Of a stretch of DNA of 62,883 bases, positions 51,476-60,074 are shown in pieces. The stretch comes from CAYSPT01 sp964432985 (GTDB taxonomy: Bacteria; Muiribacteriota; CAYSPT01), in assembly GCA_964432985.1 (NCBI GenBank), contig CAYSPT010000030.1, positions 1-62,883 on the forward strand, given 5' to 3'. How positions within the stretch are numbered: position 1 is the stretch's first letter; every line of letters starts with the position of its first letter. The position numbers and the translations under genes were made by a program. The notes beneath the pieces were generated by a model that made no database searches, was not told where the DNA came from, and saw only the letters and a program-made list of their open reading frames with translations.

Positions 51476-52540
51476 TTAGTCATTTACTTTGTGCAGGGTG
51501 CGCAGTAGTGGAGTGAGCGTTAATCTGTATGCCATCAGATACGTCGTATCGTATAACGATTCGACAATTATTTCATCACCTGGATGGATTTCGCTAAACG
51601 CGTCTCTGGGTACACCTGCGACGATACCAGCCGGTGGAACATTGTAATCGACTATAAAGTAAAACCGTTTACCGGTTATATTATGCACATTTCCAAGCCA
51701 AACGTTGAGCCTGGCCCACCCGGTACGCTCGGTTATCGTGGCACTGTCCGGTCTGGTGTTGGAAATATCCGTGTCCCCGGTAAATAGTTCCAGATAGTCG
51801 AGACGGTAACCGGGCGGCAGGGAGATGTGAAGTCTTCCGCGACCATCGAGATGGCCCCAGGGACCGGCGTCCAGACTGGTGGGGAACCGGTGAGGCGTCA
51901 CTAGAGCCTGTACTAGCACTGCTTGTCTCTTCCTGCCAGCCCCGAGTAGCACAGCCCAGGGATACCGTCCGCCATGGTCAGGCCCTCCTCCGCTGAAGTA
52001 CTCTAACGTTCCGTCTCCCTGATTTATAAACCGGGTTCCCGGAGTAAATATCTGCTCAAATGAGACCGTGCCTGAAATTCGCGGGAAGAAAACCAGTTCG
52101 AGTTCGTGAACATTGGCCACTGCCAACCTAATATCTCCCTGTCCATGGTTTTCGAGACTGACCATATCGGGCTGGATGGGTCCCATGACTTTCAGGCAAT
52201 CGTGGAAGGTTTCATGCTCAGGATCATCTGCCGAGCGGTGCTCGGCGAACTTGCGTGAACCGAAGCGGTCATACCAGGTATACCATTTCTTTTCATCACA
52301 GTTATGGGCCTTGAAAAGGAGATAGGCGCCGTTGGGGTCCCATTGGTTTCTGTTGGTACTAATGTATTTTTTATCTTTCCGGTGCTTTAGTATGGCATAG
52401 TTGAGTATTCGTTTTTTATAGCGCCGGGGTACCATGAACACCCACCGTTCACCGGATTTTAGCTCATCTCCGTACTGTTGGTTGATCAGAAATGTGACAG
52501 AACAAGCAGTCGTTCGGTCGGGGTGGCTGAAGGTGGCCAT
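51476..52540 (-). CDS. secreted protein of unknown function, unbroken part
   Basis: From the first usable ATG the product is 354 residues and matches no family I know. It is rich in aromatic and polar residues and looks like tandem beta domains (HGQGDIRLAVANVHELELVF, GRGRLHISLPPGYRLDYLEL, PGDEIIVESLYDTTYLMAYR). The natural start is almost certainly further upstream: the frame remains open to 52711 and encodes a signal peptide there, but an in-frame TGA separates it from the only upstream ATG. Without that region the protein would not be exported. It follows the penicillin-binding protein gene on the same strand. It may be a decaying gene. Confidence 0.6.
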   Translation of the reverse strand: MATFSHPDRTTACSVTFLINQQYGDELKSGERWVFMVPRRYKKRILNYAILKHRKDKKYISTNRNQWDPNGAYLLFKAHNCDEKKWYTWYDRFGSRKFAEHRSADDPEHETFHDCLKVMGPIQPDMVSLENHGQGDIRLAVANVHELELVFFPRISGTVSFEQIFTPGTRFINQGDGTLEYFSGGGPDHGGRYPWAVLLGAGRKRQAVLVQALVTPHRFPTSLDAGPWGHLDGRGRLHISLPPGYRLDYLELFTGDTDISNTRPDSATITERTGWARLNVWLGNVHNITGKRFYFIVDYNVPPAGIVAGVPRDAFSEIHPGDEIIVESLYDTTYLMAYRLTLTPLLRTLHKVND

Positions 52541-52729
52541 GGTTCGAACCTGCTCAACGTTTGCTGAAGCAGGATCAGTTGAAACGATATCAGGAAGGTG
52601 ATTGGGTCCCGCATTTTCAGGAATGTCAGTCCCCAGTGATGGTGAAATGTTCAGCAGTAAAACGGCCAGCCAAACGAGCGCGGTGAAATGGCGTACAGAT
52701 AACGTGTTAGTTCACCGTCTTTCAGTCAT
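52541..52729 (-). other. broken 5' part of the secreted-protein gene with in-frame TGA
   Basis: In frame with the 51476 gene, ATG (52727-52729) overlaps the stop of the penicillin-binding protein gene by eight bases and encodes MTERR, then TGA (52712-52714). After it the same frame gives TNTLSVRHFTALVWLAVLLL, a good signal-peptide core, and about 35 more residues up to the ATG at 52540. Between the TGA and that ATG there is no ATG, GTG or TTG. One base change (TGA from TGG or CGA) would restore a full 417-residue exported protein. Confidence 0.65.
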
Positions 52730-54797
52730 CGACGGATGAGCGGTAGAAGTTATCCAGCGGTGACGTCCTGTTGGATTCTGGTTTAACTGGAGTTTTGTCA
52801 ATATTGCCCGGGGGTATGTCATCCCCTGAACCGGTAAACCTGTTTGATTCTCTTCGGGATATACGTGCGCGGATCTCGTTAATGCGGTTGTCCTGGCTTT
52901 CCGCTTGATCGGGAGACGGAGCCTGTGGAGCGGGAAGAGATGTATCAGAGCTCTCAGGATTGAATTCAAATCCCGGTTCCAGCGGTGACATCTCCATGGG
53001 TTGGTGAAGATTGCAGGTGATATCAGGTTCGGTCCCTTGAAGGAAGGCCTGCAATATCCTCGCTTTGCAGTACGAAGTGGCCAGCAATCCCGATTCCGTG
53101 CAGATTTCCACTTTTTCCACGGTTGAAGGACAGTGAAAATCTTCCTCAGGAACACCTCGCAACGCCAGTTTCATAAAGGTTTTCCAGATGGGACCAGCCA
53201 CTACGCCACCTGATTTTTTTTCCCCCAGGGAACTGTTGTCATCACACCCCACCCAGACAGCTGCGGCGAGACTGGGGGTGTAACCGACAAACCAGGCGTC
53301 ACCGTAGGCGGATGTCGTCCCGGTTTTCCCGGCGCAGGGCCTGCCTATATCGGCTCTGCGGCCGGTTCCTCTTTTCATCACTCCCTGGAGCATGTCAGTC
53401 AGTACATACGCTGTTCCCGCGCAGAGAACGTCGTCAAGCCTTATACGGTTTTCCTCCAGGACATTTCCTTCGGGATCTTCTATAGACCTGATCATGGTAG
53501 GACTGGCCTTGATTCCCTGATTGGCGAAGACACAATAAGCTGTGAGCAGCTCGATAGGAGAGATCTCCGAAGTTCCCAGAGCCAGAGACAGGTTCATACC
53601 AAGNNNNNNNNNNNNNNNNNNNNNNNNNNNNNNNNNNNNNNNNNNNNNNNNNNNNNNNNNNNNNNNNNNNNNNNNNNNNNNNNNNNNNNNNNNNNNNNNN
53701 NNNTGACGTTTGGCTTGTGTTGCCCGGTTGAATTTGCTGCTCTCAAAATCACGGCCGCCCACCATGGATAGAACGTAACCGTTGCGAGGATCTATAGCCA
53801 CCAGAGCGCCGTTGAGTTTGGGATATCGTGACTGGGGACGTTCCAGCAGAAAATCACTCTGCATCACAGCTTCTTCGGCAGATTTCTGGAGCCTGAGATC
53901 CAGCGTGGTATAAACCTTGAGCCCGCCGCTGTACACTCGTTGAACTCCAAATTTTTCGAGAAGATGTTTCCTGACCTCTTCTACAAAATAGGGCGCTTTC
54001 CAGCGTGATTTGTGACGGCCCCTGAGAATTATAGTGGTTTGACGGGCTTTCTCCTCCTGCACGGCAGTAATGTAACCCAGGCTTTTCATCTTTCTAAGCA
54101 CCCGCAGCTGGTTGTACTTGGCTTTATTCTTGTTCACGTAGGGAGAAAGACGCTGGGGACTGCGGATCAAACCGGCCAAAAGAGCGCATTCCGCTGTGTT
54201 GAGCTCGATAGCTGATTTCCCGAAATAATAGTGGGCAGCTGAGGCTACCCCGTGCGTTCCGTGCCCGAAATAAATTTCATTCAAATACGCTTCCAGTATT
54301 TCATCTTTTGTGTACTTACGCTCGATCCGAAGCGCGAGCAGCATCTCTTTAAGTTTGCGTTCCACCGATACTTCCGGCGTCAAAAACGCATTGCGGGCCA
54401 GTTGCTGTGTAATGGTGCTGGCTCCTTCGGCGATCCGTTTCTTTTTCCAGTTATGCCAGGCCGCCCGGGCTATGCCTTCGAAATCCACCCCGAAATGTTT
54501 GTAGAAACGCTCGTCTTCGGTTGAGATTACTGCATGCTGAAGGTGACGGGGAATCTCCGATAAGGGAACAAGCTGTACCCTGTTTTCTTCGGCGTGAAGG
54601 GTGGCTATAATATTGCCGTGAAGATCATAGATCTTCGTCGCCAACGAGGGACGGTAAGAGTTGTAATTAATAATAGGCAGACTATCTTCCAGAGAAATAA
54701 CAAGGCCGGCTATTGCTCCCCCGCCAACAACAACAACAAACAAAAACAGGTACAGGAAAAATTTACCTGTTCTGACGAGGGTACGCCTGATACCCAA
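52722..54797 (-). CDS. class A penicillin-binding protein (spans a gap)
   Basis: This bifunctional enzyme polymerises and crosslinks peptidoglycan. An N-terminal anchor (FFLYLFLFVVVVGGGAIAG) is followed by the transglycosylase domain (VISTEDERFYKHFGVD with its catalytic Glu, EGASTITQQLARNAFL, RKLKEMLLALRIERKYTKDE, EIYFGHGTHGVASAA). The transpeptidase domain shows the KTGTTS box, but the Ser-x-x-Lys and Ser-x-Asn motifs fall inside the 100-N gap. Homologues have over 100 residues there, so the gap is really longer. The C-terminus is a Pro/Ser-rich tail (about 110 residues). The start is TTG with GAGGTT seven to eight bases upstream. Confidence 0.93.
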   Translation of the reverse strand: MGIRRTLVRTGKFFLYLFLFVVVVGGGAIAGLVISLEDSLPIINYNSYRPSLATKIYDLHGNIIATLHAEENRVQLVPLSEIPRHLQHAVISTEDERFYKHFGVDFEGIARAAWHNWKKKRIAEGASTITQQLARNAFLTPEVSVERKLKEMLLALRIERKYTKDEILEAYLNEIYFGHGTHGVASAAHYYFGKSAIELNTAECALLAGLIRSPQRLSPYVNKNKAKYNQLRVLRKMKSLGYITAVQEEKARQTTIILRGRHKSRWKAPYFVEEVRKHLLEKFGVQRVYSGGLKVYTTLDLRLQKSAEEAVMQSDFLLERPQSRYPKLNGALVAIDPRNGYVLSMVGGRDFESSKFNRATQAKRXXXXXXXXXXXXXXXXXXXXXXXXXXXXXXXXXXLGMNLSLALGTSEISPIELLTAYCVFANQGIKASPTMIRSIEDPEGNVLEENRIRLDDVLCAGTAYVLTDMLQGVMKRGTGRRADIGRPCAGKTGTTSAYGDAWFVGYTPSLAAAVWVGCDDNSSLGEKKSGGVVAGPIWKTFMKLALRGVPEEDFHCPSTVEKVEICTESGLLATSYCKARILQAFLQGTEPDITCNLHQPMEMSPLEPGFEFNPESSDTSLPAPQAPSPDQAESQDNRINEIRARISRRESNRFTGSGDDIPPGNIDKTPVKPESNRTSPLDNFYRSSVDD
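53604..53703. other. scaffold gap of 100 N
   Basis: Exactly 100 undetermined bases inside the transpeptidase domain, between NRATQAKR and LGMNLSLALGTSEISP. From the family more than 300 bases should be here, so the N count is a placeholder. Confidence 0.98.
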
Positions 54798-54912
54798 GGC
54801 GGGAACCTCATTTCCCGGCCCGTTGCCGGGTCCGTAGTAGATTAAACATTGCTAGTCTGCGGGCTATCCTTTTTATGCGGGTTACTGTGTAAGTAGGTTA
54901 CTTTTGAGTAAG

Positions 54913-55080
54913 CTACTCTTCCTTGATGGCTTCCACAGGGCAAGTGTCCACGCAGGAACCACACTCGATGCACTCTTCGGTAATGGAGTATTTGTCGTCT
55001 CCTTCGACGATAGCGTCAACAGGGCAGGAATCGGAACAGGCACCACAGGTAGTGCAGTCATCAGTTATTATGTACGGCAT
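54913..55080 (-). CDS. 2[4Fe-4S] ferredoxin
   Basis: The 55-residue protein is a classic bacterial ferredoxin with two cluster motifs: CTTCGACSDSCP (Cys 9, 12, 15, 19) and CIECGSCVDTCP (Cys 37, 40, 43, 47), each C-x2-C-x2-C-x3-C-P. It starts MPYIITDD and ends EAIKEE, so it is a short, very acidic carrier of low-potential electrons. GAGGGAGA lies nine bases before the ATG. It precedes the penicillin-binding protein gene by about 115 bases. The dihydropyrimidine-dehydrogenase-like flavoprotein nearby has its own clusters, so a partnership is only possible. Confidence 0.95.
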   Translation of the reverse strand: MPYIITDDCTTCGACSDSCPVDAIVEGDDKYSITEECIECGSCVDTCPVEAIKEE

Positions 55081-55328
55081 TTTGAAAATCTCCCTCTCTC
55101 AAACTATTTAAACATAATATTTTTTAAGCTTTCAAAAACGCAGGTAATCTTACCAGAAAAAGCAGGGAAAAGCAACAGGTATTGTCATGTCAATTGACCT
55201 TTCACGGTCACCTGATGTAGACTTCATAACTGAGCATTTCACAGGTACCGGCATCGACCGCGGACAGTTGTCCAGGTAACGCGAACAGTCGGGAATCCTG
55301 GTACCGGGTCGGAGAAAGAAGGTGACAT

Positions 55329-55802
55329 ATGAAACTGTATCTGGTGCGGCACGGGGAAGCCTTATCAAAAGCGGAAGATCCTGAACGTTCGCTAAGCCCC
55401 CCGGGGCGTGAGGGCATCAGGCGTGTGGCAGAATTTCTTTCCGGGACGGGATTGTCCGTGCCGGTAATATTTCACAGTGGAAAAAAACGGGCTGCAGAAA
55501 CTGCAGAAATCCTGGCTTCGAAAGTAGCTCCCGGAGTAGTTCCTGTAAAAAGTGACGGGCTCTCCCCAAATGATCCGCTCGAAATCATGCAGGGTCGCCT
55601 GGAAGAATGGACCCGGGACACTATGCTGGTAGGGCACCTGCCGTATATGGCTGTTTTGACCTCCAGTCTTCTTATTGAAACGACGGACGATGTACCGGCT
55701 CTGGTTGTGTTCAATCCGGGAACGGTAGTGTGTCTTGGTAGGGGCCGGATTAGCGGATGGTACCTCGAGTGGGTGGTACATCCAGGGTTGTTTTCTTCAT
55801 GA
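55329..55802 (+). CDS. sixA: SixA-like phosphohistidine phosphatase
   Basis: The 157-residue protein is of the histidine-phosphatase (phosphoglycerate-mutase-like) fold: the catalytic LYLVRHGEAL (about residues 3-12), SLSPPGREGIRRVAEFL, FHSGKKRAAETAEIL and the second histidine in MLVGHLPYMAVL. The short length and lack of the insert match SixA, which removes phosphate from phosphohistidine in signalling proteins; E. coli SixA acts on the nitrogen phosphotransferase system. The partner here is unknown. AAGGTGACAT supplies the ribosome site before the ATG. Confidence 0.85.
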   Translation: MKLYLVRHGEALSKAEDPERSLSPPGREGIRRVAEFLSGTGLSVPVIFHSGKKRAAETAEILASKVAPGVVPVKSDGLSPNDPLEIMQGRLEEWTRDTMLVGHLPYMAVLTSSLLIETTDDVPALVVFNPGTVVCLGRGRISGWYLEWVVHPGLFSS

Positions 55803-55881
55803 TTTTTTTTTGGTATAAAACTTTCGACAGATCGACAGCGTTGATTGAATCCGGCGCGGCTCACAAACGAAAGGAAATGCA

Positions 55882-58377
55882 TTGCTAATGGATCTAAATG
55901 AGATGATTTTGACAGACGCACAGCTTAAAGCCGAGTGTGCCAAATGTGAGTTTTGTGAAGAAAAACCCTGTATGACAGCCTGTCCCGCAAACTGCTCGCC
56001 GGCTGATTTTATCATGGCCGCCCGGCTCGGGGCCCCGCAGGATTTTTGCCGTGCCGCCGCCGAAATTCTCGAGCACAACGTGCTGGGAACCGTGTGCGGA
56101 TTCGTTTGTCCCGAGCGTCACTGCATGGCAGCCTGCGTGCACAAGAAGTTTGATGATTCTGTTAATATTCCGGCGGTCCAGGCAACGATTATCACCAGGG
56201 CGAGGGAGTCAGGGATGACGCCGCAGTTCACGGCGGTCACTCCTACCGGCAAGAAAGTGGCCGTTATCGGAGGCGGACCGGCAGGTCTTGGCTGTGCCGC
56301 TTATTGTGCCCGGAAGGGGCATACCGTAACGGTGTTTGAAGCTGCCGCTTCCGCCGGGGGTATGTGCCGTCTGATTCCGGGTTACCGGCAGCCCTCCGGT
56401 ATACTCGATGCTGATGTTGAGTTTGTTGAAAGCCTGGGCGATATAAAAATCAAAACCGGGGTAAAAGTTGATGATCCGACACTGCTCACCGACGAATACG
56501 ACGCGGTGGTTGTGGCCACCGGTCTCACAGAACCGATTTCCATGGGGGTCCAGAATGAGGACCTGGCGGTGACCTGGTGTGATTTTCTGCGCAATCCGGC
56601 TGATTTTCCCATGAAGGGCAGGGTGGCGGTGATCGGCGGCGGTTCTGTTGCGGTTGACTGTGCGGTGGTGGCCAAGCAAAATGGCGCTGATGACGTGGAA
56701 ATGTTCGTTCTTGAAACGGTGAGCGAAATGCCCATTACCGATCACGAACGCCGCGAAATTCTTGAATATGATATCAACTTGACCAACCGCACCCGGGTAA
56801 CGGCGGTTTTAACATTGGAGCCGGAAGGATTGGCCGGATTGGGCACCTGCCGGGTGGACCTTGACTCGGGGAAGACCTTCAACCTGACCGACATCAAGGA
56901 CGTTCCCGACAGCTGCGTTCAGCGTTATGGTTTTTCCAGCGTAATCGTGGCCATCGGATCCCGTTCATCGGCTGGAAAATGGAAAATCCCGGGCCTGTTC
57001 ATGGCCGGTGATGTTGAGAACGGACCTACTACCGTGGTGGAAGCGGTAGCCGCCGGCAAGAATGCCGCCGCAGAAGTGGATGCCTATCTGACACAAGCTC
57101 CCAAACCCGCTTTTGAAAAGAAGATCAAGAGTGTCCTTATCAACCCCGGGTACAAACACGTACCCGTACCGGTTGAAGCAGATTTTTTCGGCATTCCGCT
57201 CCGCTCCCCGTTCCTGCTTTCCGCCGCTCCCTGTTCCGACGGTCTCGAGCAGATGCGGATGGCTTATGAAGCCGGATGGGCCGGGGGTGTGATGAAGACC
57301 GCGTTTGACGATGTTCCCATTCACATACCCGGGGAATACATGCATGTTTTCGAGAACCTGACCTATGGAAACTGTGACAATGTGTCGGGTCACCCTCTTA
57401 AACGGGTGTGCCGGGAGATCGAAATTCTTAACAAGGAATTTCCCGACCGTCTGACCATCGGTTCTACCGGGGGGCCGGTCACGGGCAACGATGAAGAAGA
57501 CATGGCCGGATGGCAGGCCAATACCCGCCTGCTCGAATCCTCCGGTGCCCGGGCTATCGAGTACAGCCTTTCCTGTCCTCAGGGCGGAGATGGCACCGAG
57601 GGGGACATCGTCTCTCAAAATGCCTCTCTCACGGCGAAAATCATCGGCTGGATTCTGGAAGCCGGTGACGGGAACGTGCCGAAGCTCTTCAAACTGACTG
57701 GGGCGGTAACCTCCATAGCCCCCATTTTAATAGCAATCAGAGAAACTCTCGATCGCTATCCCGGCAAGAAAGCCGGTGTCACCCTGGCCAACAGTTTCCC
57801 CACGCTTTGTTTCCGGCCCGGTGCAAAACAGGGTTGGGATGAAGGTATTATTGTCGGGGCTAGCGGATTCGGTATTACTTCCATCAGCTATTTGAGCCTG
57901 GCCAAGGCCGCGGGCTTCGGTGTTGCCATTTCGGGAAACGGTGGTCCCATGGACTACAAAGCAGCCGCCGATTTCCTGGCTCTGGGTGCCGAGACGGTAC
58001 AGTTTTGTACTATTGTCCTTAAGTACGGATATGGTATAATCAGCGAACTTGATTCCGGGCTCAGTCACCTGATGGTTGCTCGCGGGATAGGGTCGGTGAA
58101 AGAGCTTATTGGAATTGCTCTTCCCGATCCCGTCACCGATTTCATGGCTCTGAGTGCGGTGAAGAAAATATCGGCGGTAAACACCGATTTATGTTTGAGT
58201 TGCGGAAACTGTACACGGTGTCCGTACATGGCCATCGAGTTGGACGAGGACACGCGGCCCATGACCGATCCTGAACGGTGTATCGGGTGCAGCCTGTGTG
58301 CTCAAAAATGCTTTGCCTCGGCTCTGTATATGCGGGACAGAACTCCCGAAGAGGCCGTGGCGCTGAAGGAGGATTAG
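55882..58377 (+). CDS. dihydropyrimidine-dehydrogenase-like Fe-S flavoprotein (single chain)
   Basis: The 831-residue protein has the full DPYD-type order in one chain: N-terminal Fe-S domain (CAKCEFCEEKPCMTACPANC), FAD/NAD(P)H domains (AVIGGGPAGLGCAAYCARKG, AVIGGGSVAVDCA), an FMN barrel (about residues 440-740) with the catalytic-loop Cys in EYSLSCPQGGDGTEGD, and two C-terminal Fe-S motifs. In bacteria this enzyme is more often split into PreT and PreA. The first C-terminal motif is C-x2-C-x2-C-x2-C-P, one residue short of normal. ANSFPTLCFRPG at the substrate loop differs from DPYD, so pyrimidine specificity is uncertain. TTG at 55882 (AAGGA six bases upstream) or ATG at 55888 is the start. 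Confidence 0.85.
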   Translation: MLMDLNEMILTDAQLKAECAKCEFCEEKPCMTACPANCSPADFIMAARLGAPQDFCRAAAEILEHNVLGTVCGFVCPERHCMAACVHKKFDDSVNIPAVQATIITRARESGMTPQFTAVTPTGKKVAVIGGGPAGLGCAAYCARKGHTVTVFEAAASAGGMCRLIPGYRQPSGILDADVEFVESLGDIKIKTGVKVDDPTLLTDEYDAVVVATGLTEPISMGVQNEDLAVTWCDFLRNPADFPMKGRVAVIGGGSVAVDCAVVAKQNGADDVEMFVLETVSEMPITDHERREILEYDINLTNRTRVTAVLTLEPEGLAGLGTCRVDLDSGKTFNLTDIKDVPDSCVQRYGFSSVIVAIGSRSSAGKWKIPGLFMAGDVENGPTTVVEAVAAGKNAAAEVDAYLTQAPKPAFEKKIKSVLINPGYKHVPVPVEADFFGIPLRSPFLLSAAPCSDGLEQMRMAYEAGWAGGVMKTAFDDVPIHIPGEYMHVFENLTYGNCDNVSGHPLKRVCREIEILNKEFPDRLTIGSTGGPVTGNDEEDMAGWQANTRLLESSGARAIEYSLSCPQGGDGTEGDIVSQNASLTAKIIGWILEAGDGNVPKLFKLTGAVTSIAPILIAIRETLDRYPGKKAGVTLANSFPTLCFRPGAKQGWDEGIIVGASGFGITSISYLSLAKAAGFGVAISGNGGPMDYKAAADFLALGAETVQFCTIVLKYGYGIISELDSGLSHLMVARGIGSVKELIGIALPDPVTDFMALSAVKKISAVNTDLCLSCGNCTRCPYMAIELDEDTRPMTDPERCIGCSLCAQKCFASALYMRDRTPEEAVALKED

Positions 58378-58391
58378 TAAAAGATACGACT

Positions 58392-59342
58392 ATGATTACC
58401 GTAAATAATCTCACTAAATATTATGGCCCGACCCTGGCCATCGACGATGTCTCTTTCGAAGTTCAAAAAGGTGAGGTCGTTGGTTTCCTGGGTCCCAACG
58501 GTGCAGGCAAGACCACCACCATGAAAATACTTACGTGCTATATGCCGGCCACCCGCGGAGAGGCGACAATCGCCGGGCATGACGTTTTTTCCGACTCTCT
58601 GAAGGTCCGGAAATTACTTGGTTACGTTCCTGAAAACGCTCCTATCTACAAGGAAATGGTGGTGCAGGATTACCTTAAATTCATCGGGGCTATACGGGGA
58701 ATGCCCTCGCATGAGCTCAAAAAAGCCATTGGTGAAAAAGTGGAATTGTGCGGGCTGGAACCGGTCATCAAGCGGCTCATAGGTGAGCTGTCCAAAGGGT
58801 ATGTGCAGCGTGTGTGCCTGGCGCAGGCTTTGCTGCATGATCCCGATATTTTGATACTGGATGAACCCACGAGCGGTTTGGACCCCAATCAAATTATAGA
58901 GATAAGGGAGCTTATCAAACAGATCGGAAAGGAAAAAACCGTCATACTGTGCAGCCACATTCTCCCGGAGGTGTCGGCCACCTGCAGCCGGGTCATCATT
59001 ATAAATCGGGGAAGAATAGTAGCCAAGGGCACTCCTCGGGAACTCCAGGATAGCATGGGCGGCGGCAAAACCGTGTATGTGACGTTCCGTGCTTCCGACG
59101 ACGCGGTGGCCGATAAATTGACAGATCTTCAGGTCGCCGACAGCGTGCGCGAGGAAACCTCCCCCGGTGAAGGATTGGTGCGGTTCTCCCTGAGCGCCAA
59201 AAAGGACTTGCCTATTTGCGAGACGATATTCTCATGTGCGGTTCAACAGGGATGGACCATGTCGGAGCTCAGGGAAGAAGAGCTCAGCCTCGAAGACGTA
59301 TTCACCCGGTTGACAACCAACGAAGGAGGTGGTCTCTCATGA
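58392..59342 (+). CDS. ABC transporter ATP-binding protein (GldA-like)
   Basis: The 316-residue ATPase has Walker A GPNGAGKTTT (about residues 38-47), the signature in LSKGYVQRVCLAQALLHDP (LSKG instead of LSGGQ), Walker B ILILDEPTSGLDP and an ABC His in CSHILPEVSA. It drives a membrane export or remodelling system with the next gene. GldA-type ATPases pair with GldF and GldG in gliding Bacteroidota, but the same set is common in non-gliding bacteria. The ATG at 58392 begins the family domain directly; the open frame upstream is inside the flavoprotein gene. Its end overlaps the permease start as ATGA. Confidence 0.9.
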   Translation: MITVNNLTKYYGPTLAIDDVSFEVQKGEVVGFLGPNGAGKTTTMKILTCYMPATRGEATIAGHDVFSDSLKVRKLLGYVPENAPIYKEMVVQDYLKFIGAIRGMPSHELKKAIGEKVELCGLEPVIKRLIGELSKGYVQRVCLAQALLHDPDILILDEPTSGLDPNQIIEIRELIKQIGKEKTVILCSHILPEVSATCSRVIIINRGRIVAKGTPRELQDSMGGGKTVYVTFRASDDAVADKLTDLQVADSVREETSPGEGLVRFSLSAKKDLPICETIFSCAVQQGWTMSELREEELSLEDVFTRLTTNEGGGLS

Positions 59343-60055
59343 AGGTGGTGAGCGCGATTTGCCGCAAGGAGTTCAAGAGCTACTTCGCTTCTCCTACTGC
59401 CTACGTTTTCATGTCAATCTTTCTCATTTTGAACGGTTGGCTGTTTTTCAGAACGTTCTTTTTCGAGGGACAAGCCACCATGCGGTACTTTTTTGGTCTG
59501 CTGCCATGGATATTCCTGTTTCTGGTACCGGCGGTGACCATGAAACTGTGGGCAGAGGAAAGAAGCTCGGGAACCCTGGAGCTTTTAATGACACTGCCGG
59601 TTAAGGATTATGAAGTTGTTCTGGGAAAGTTCCTGGCCTGTTTTTCGTTTCTGGCCATGACTATTTTTATGTCGTTTCCCATTCCTCTCATCGTGTACTA
59701 CTTTGGAAATCCGGATCCGGGACCGCTTATTGGCGGTTACCTGGGCGCCCTGTTCCTTGGAGCCGCCTACTTATCTATAGGCTTGTTCGCCTCCGGGCTG
59801 ACCCGCAACCAGATCGTAGCTTTCATCATCGGTATCGCCCTGTGCTTCGGATTGTTCATTATCGGTGAAGGTATTGTTCTGGGAGCGCTGCCCACAGCTC
59901 TGGTGCCCATCTTCGAATACATCGGCCTGGGCAGTCACTTCGATAGTATCGGGCGGGGTATCATCGATTCCCGGGACGTAGTGTATTACCTCAGTGTGGT
60001 ATCGCTCTTTCTCTTCCTGAACATCAGGACCATCGAGAGCCGGAAGTGGAAGTAG
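59339..60055 (+). CDS. ABC transporter permease (GldF-like)
   Basis: The 238-residue integral membrane protein has six hydrophobic spans, with typical ABC-2 features: an amphipathic start (ICRKEFKSYFASPTAYVFMS), EERSSGTLELLMTLPV after the second span, and a conserved GRGIIDSRDVVYYLSVV near the end. It partners the ATPase whose stop codon it overlaps (ATGA). Substrate unknown. The next gene encodes the GldG-like component 20 bases downstream. Confidence 0.9.
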   Translation: MKVVSAICRKEFKSYFASPTAYVFMSIFLILNGWLFFRTFFFEGQATMRYFFGLLPWIFLFLVPAVTMKLWAEERSSGTLELLMTLPVKDYEVVLGKFLACFSFLAMTIFMSFPIPLIVYYFGNPDPGPLIGGYLGALFLGAAYLSIGLFASGLTRNQIVAFIIGIALCFGLFIIGEGIVLGALPTALVPIFEYIGLGSHFDSIGRGIIDSRDVVYYLSVVSLFLFLNIRTIESRKWK

Positions 60056-60074
60056 GAGAGAGAGGAGATTACCG

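Noticed and set aside
52541..52550. GGTTCGAACC resembles a tRNA T-arm.
   Set aside because: It lies in a coding frame and no acceptor or anticodon stem can be built around it.
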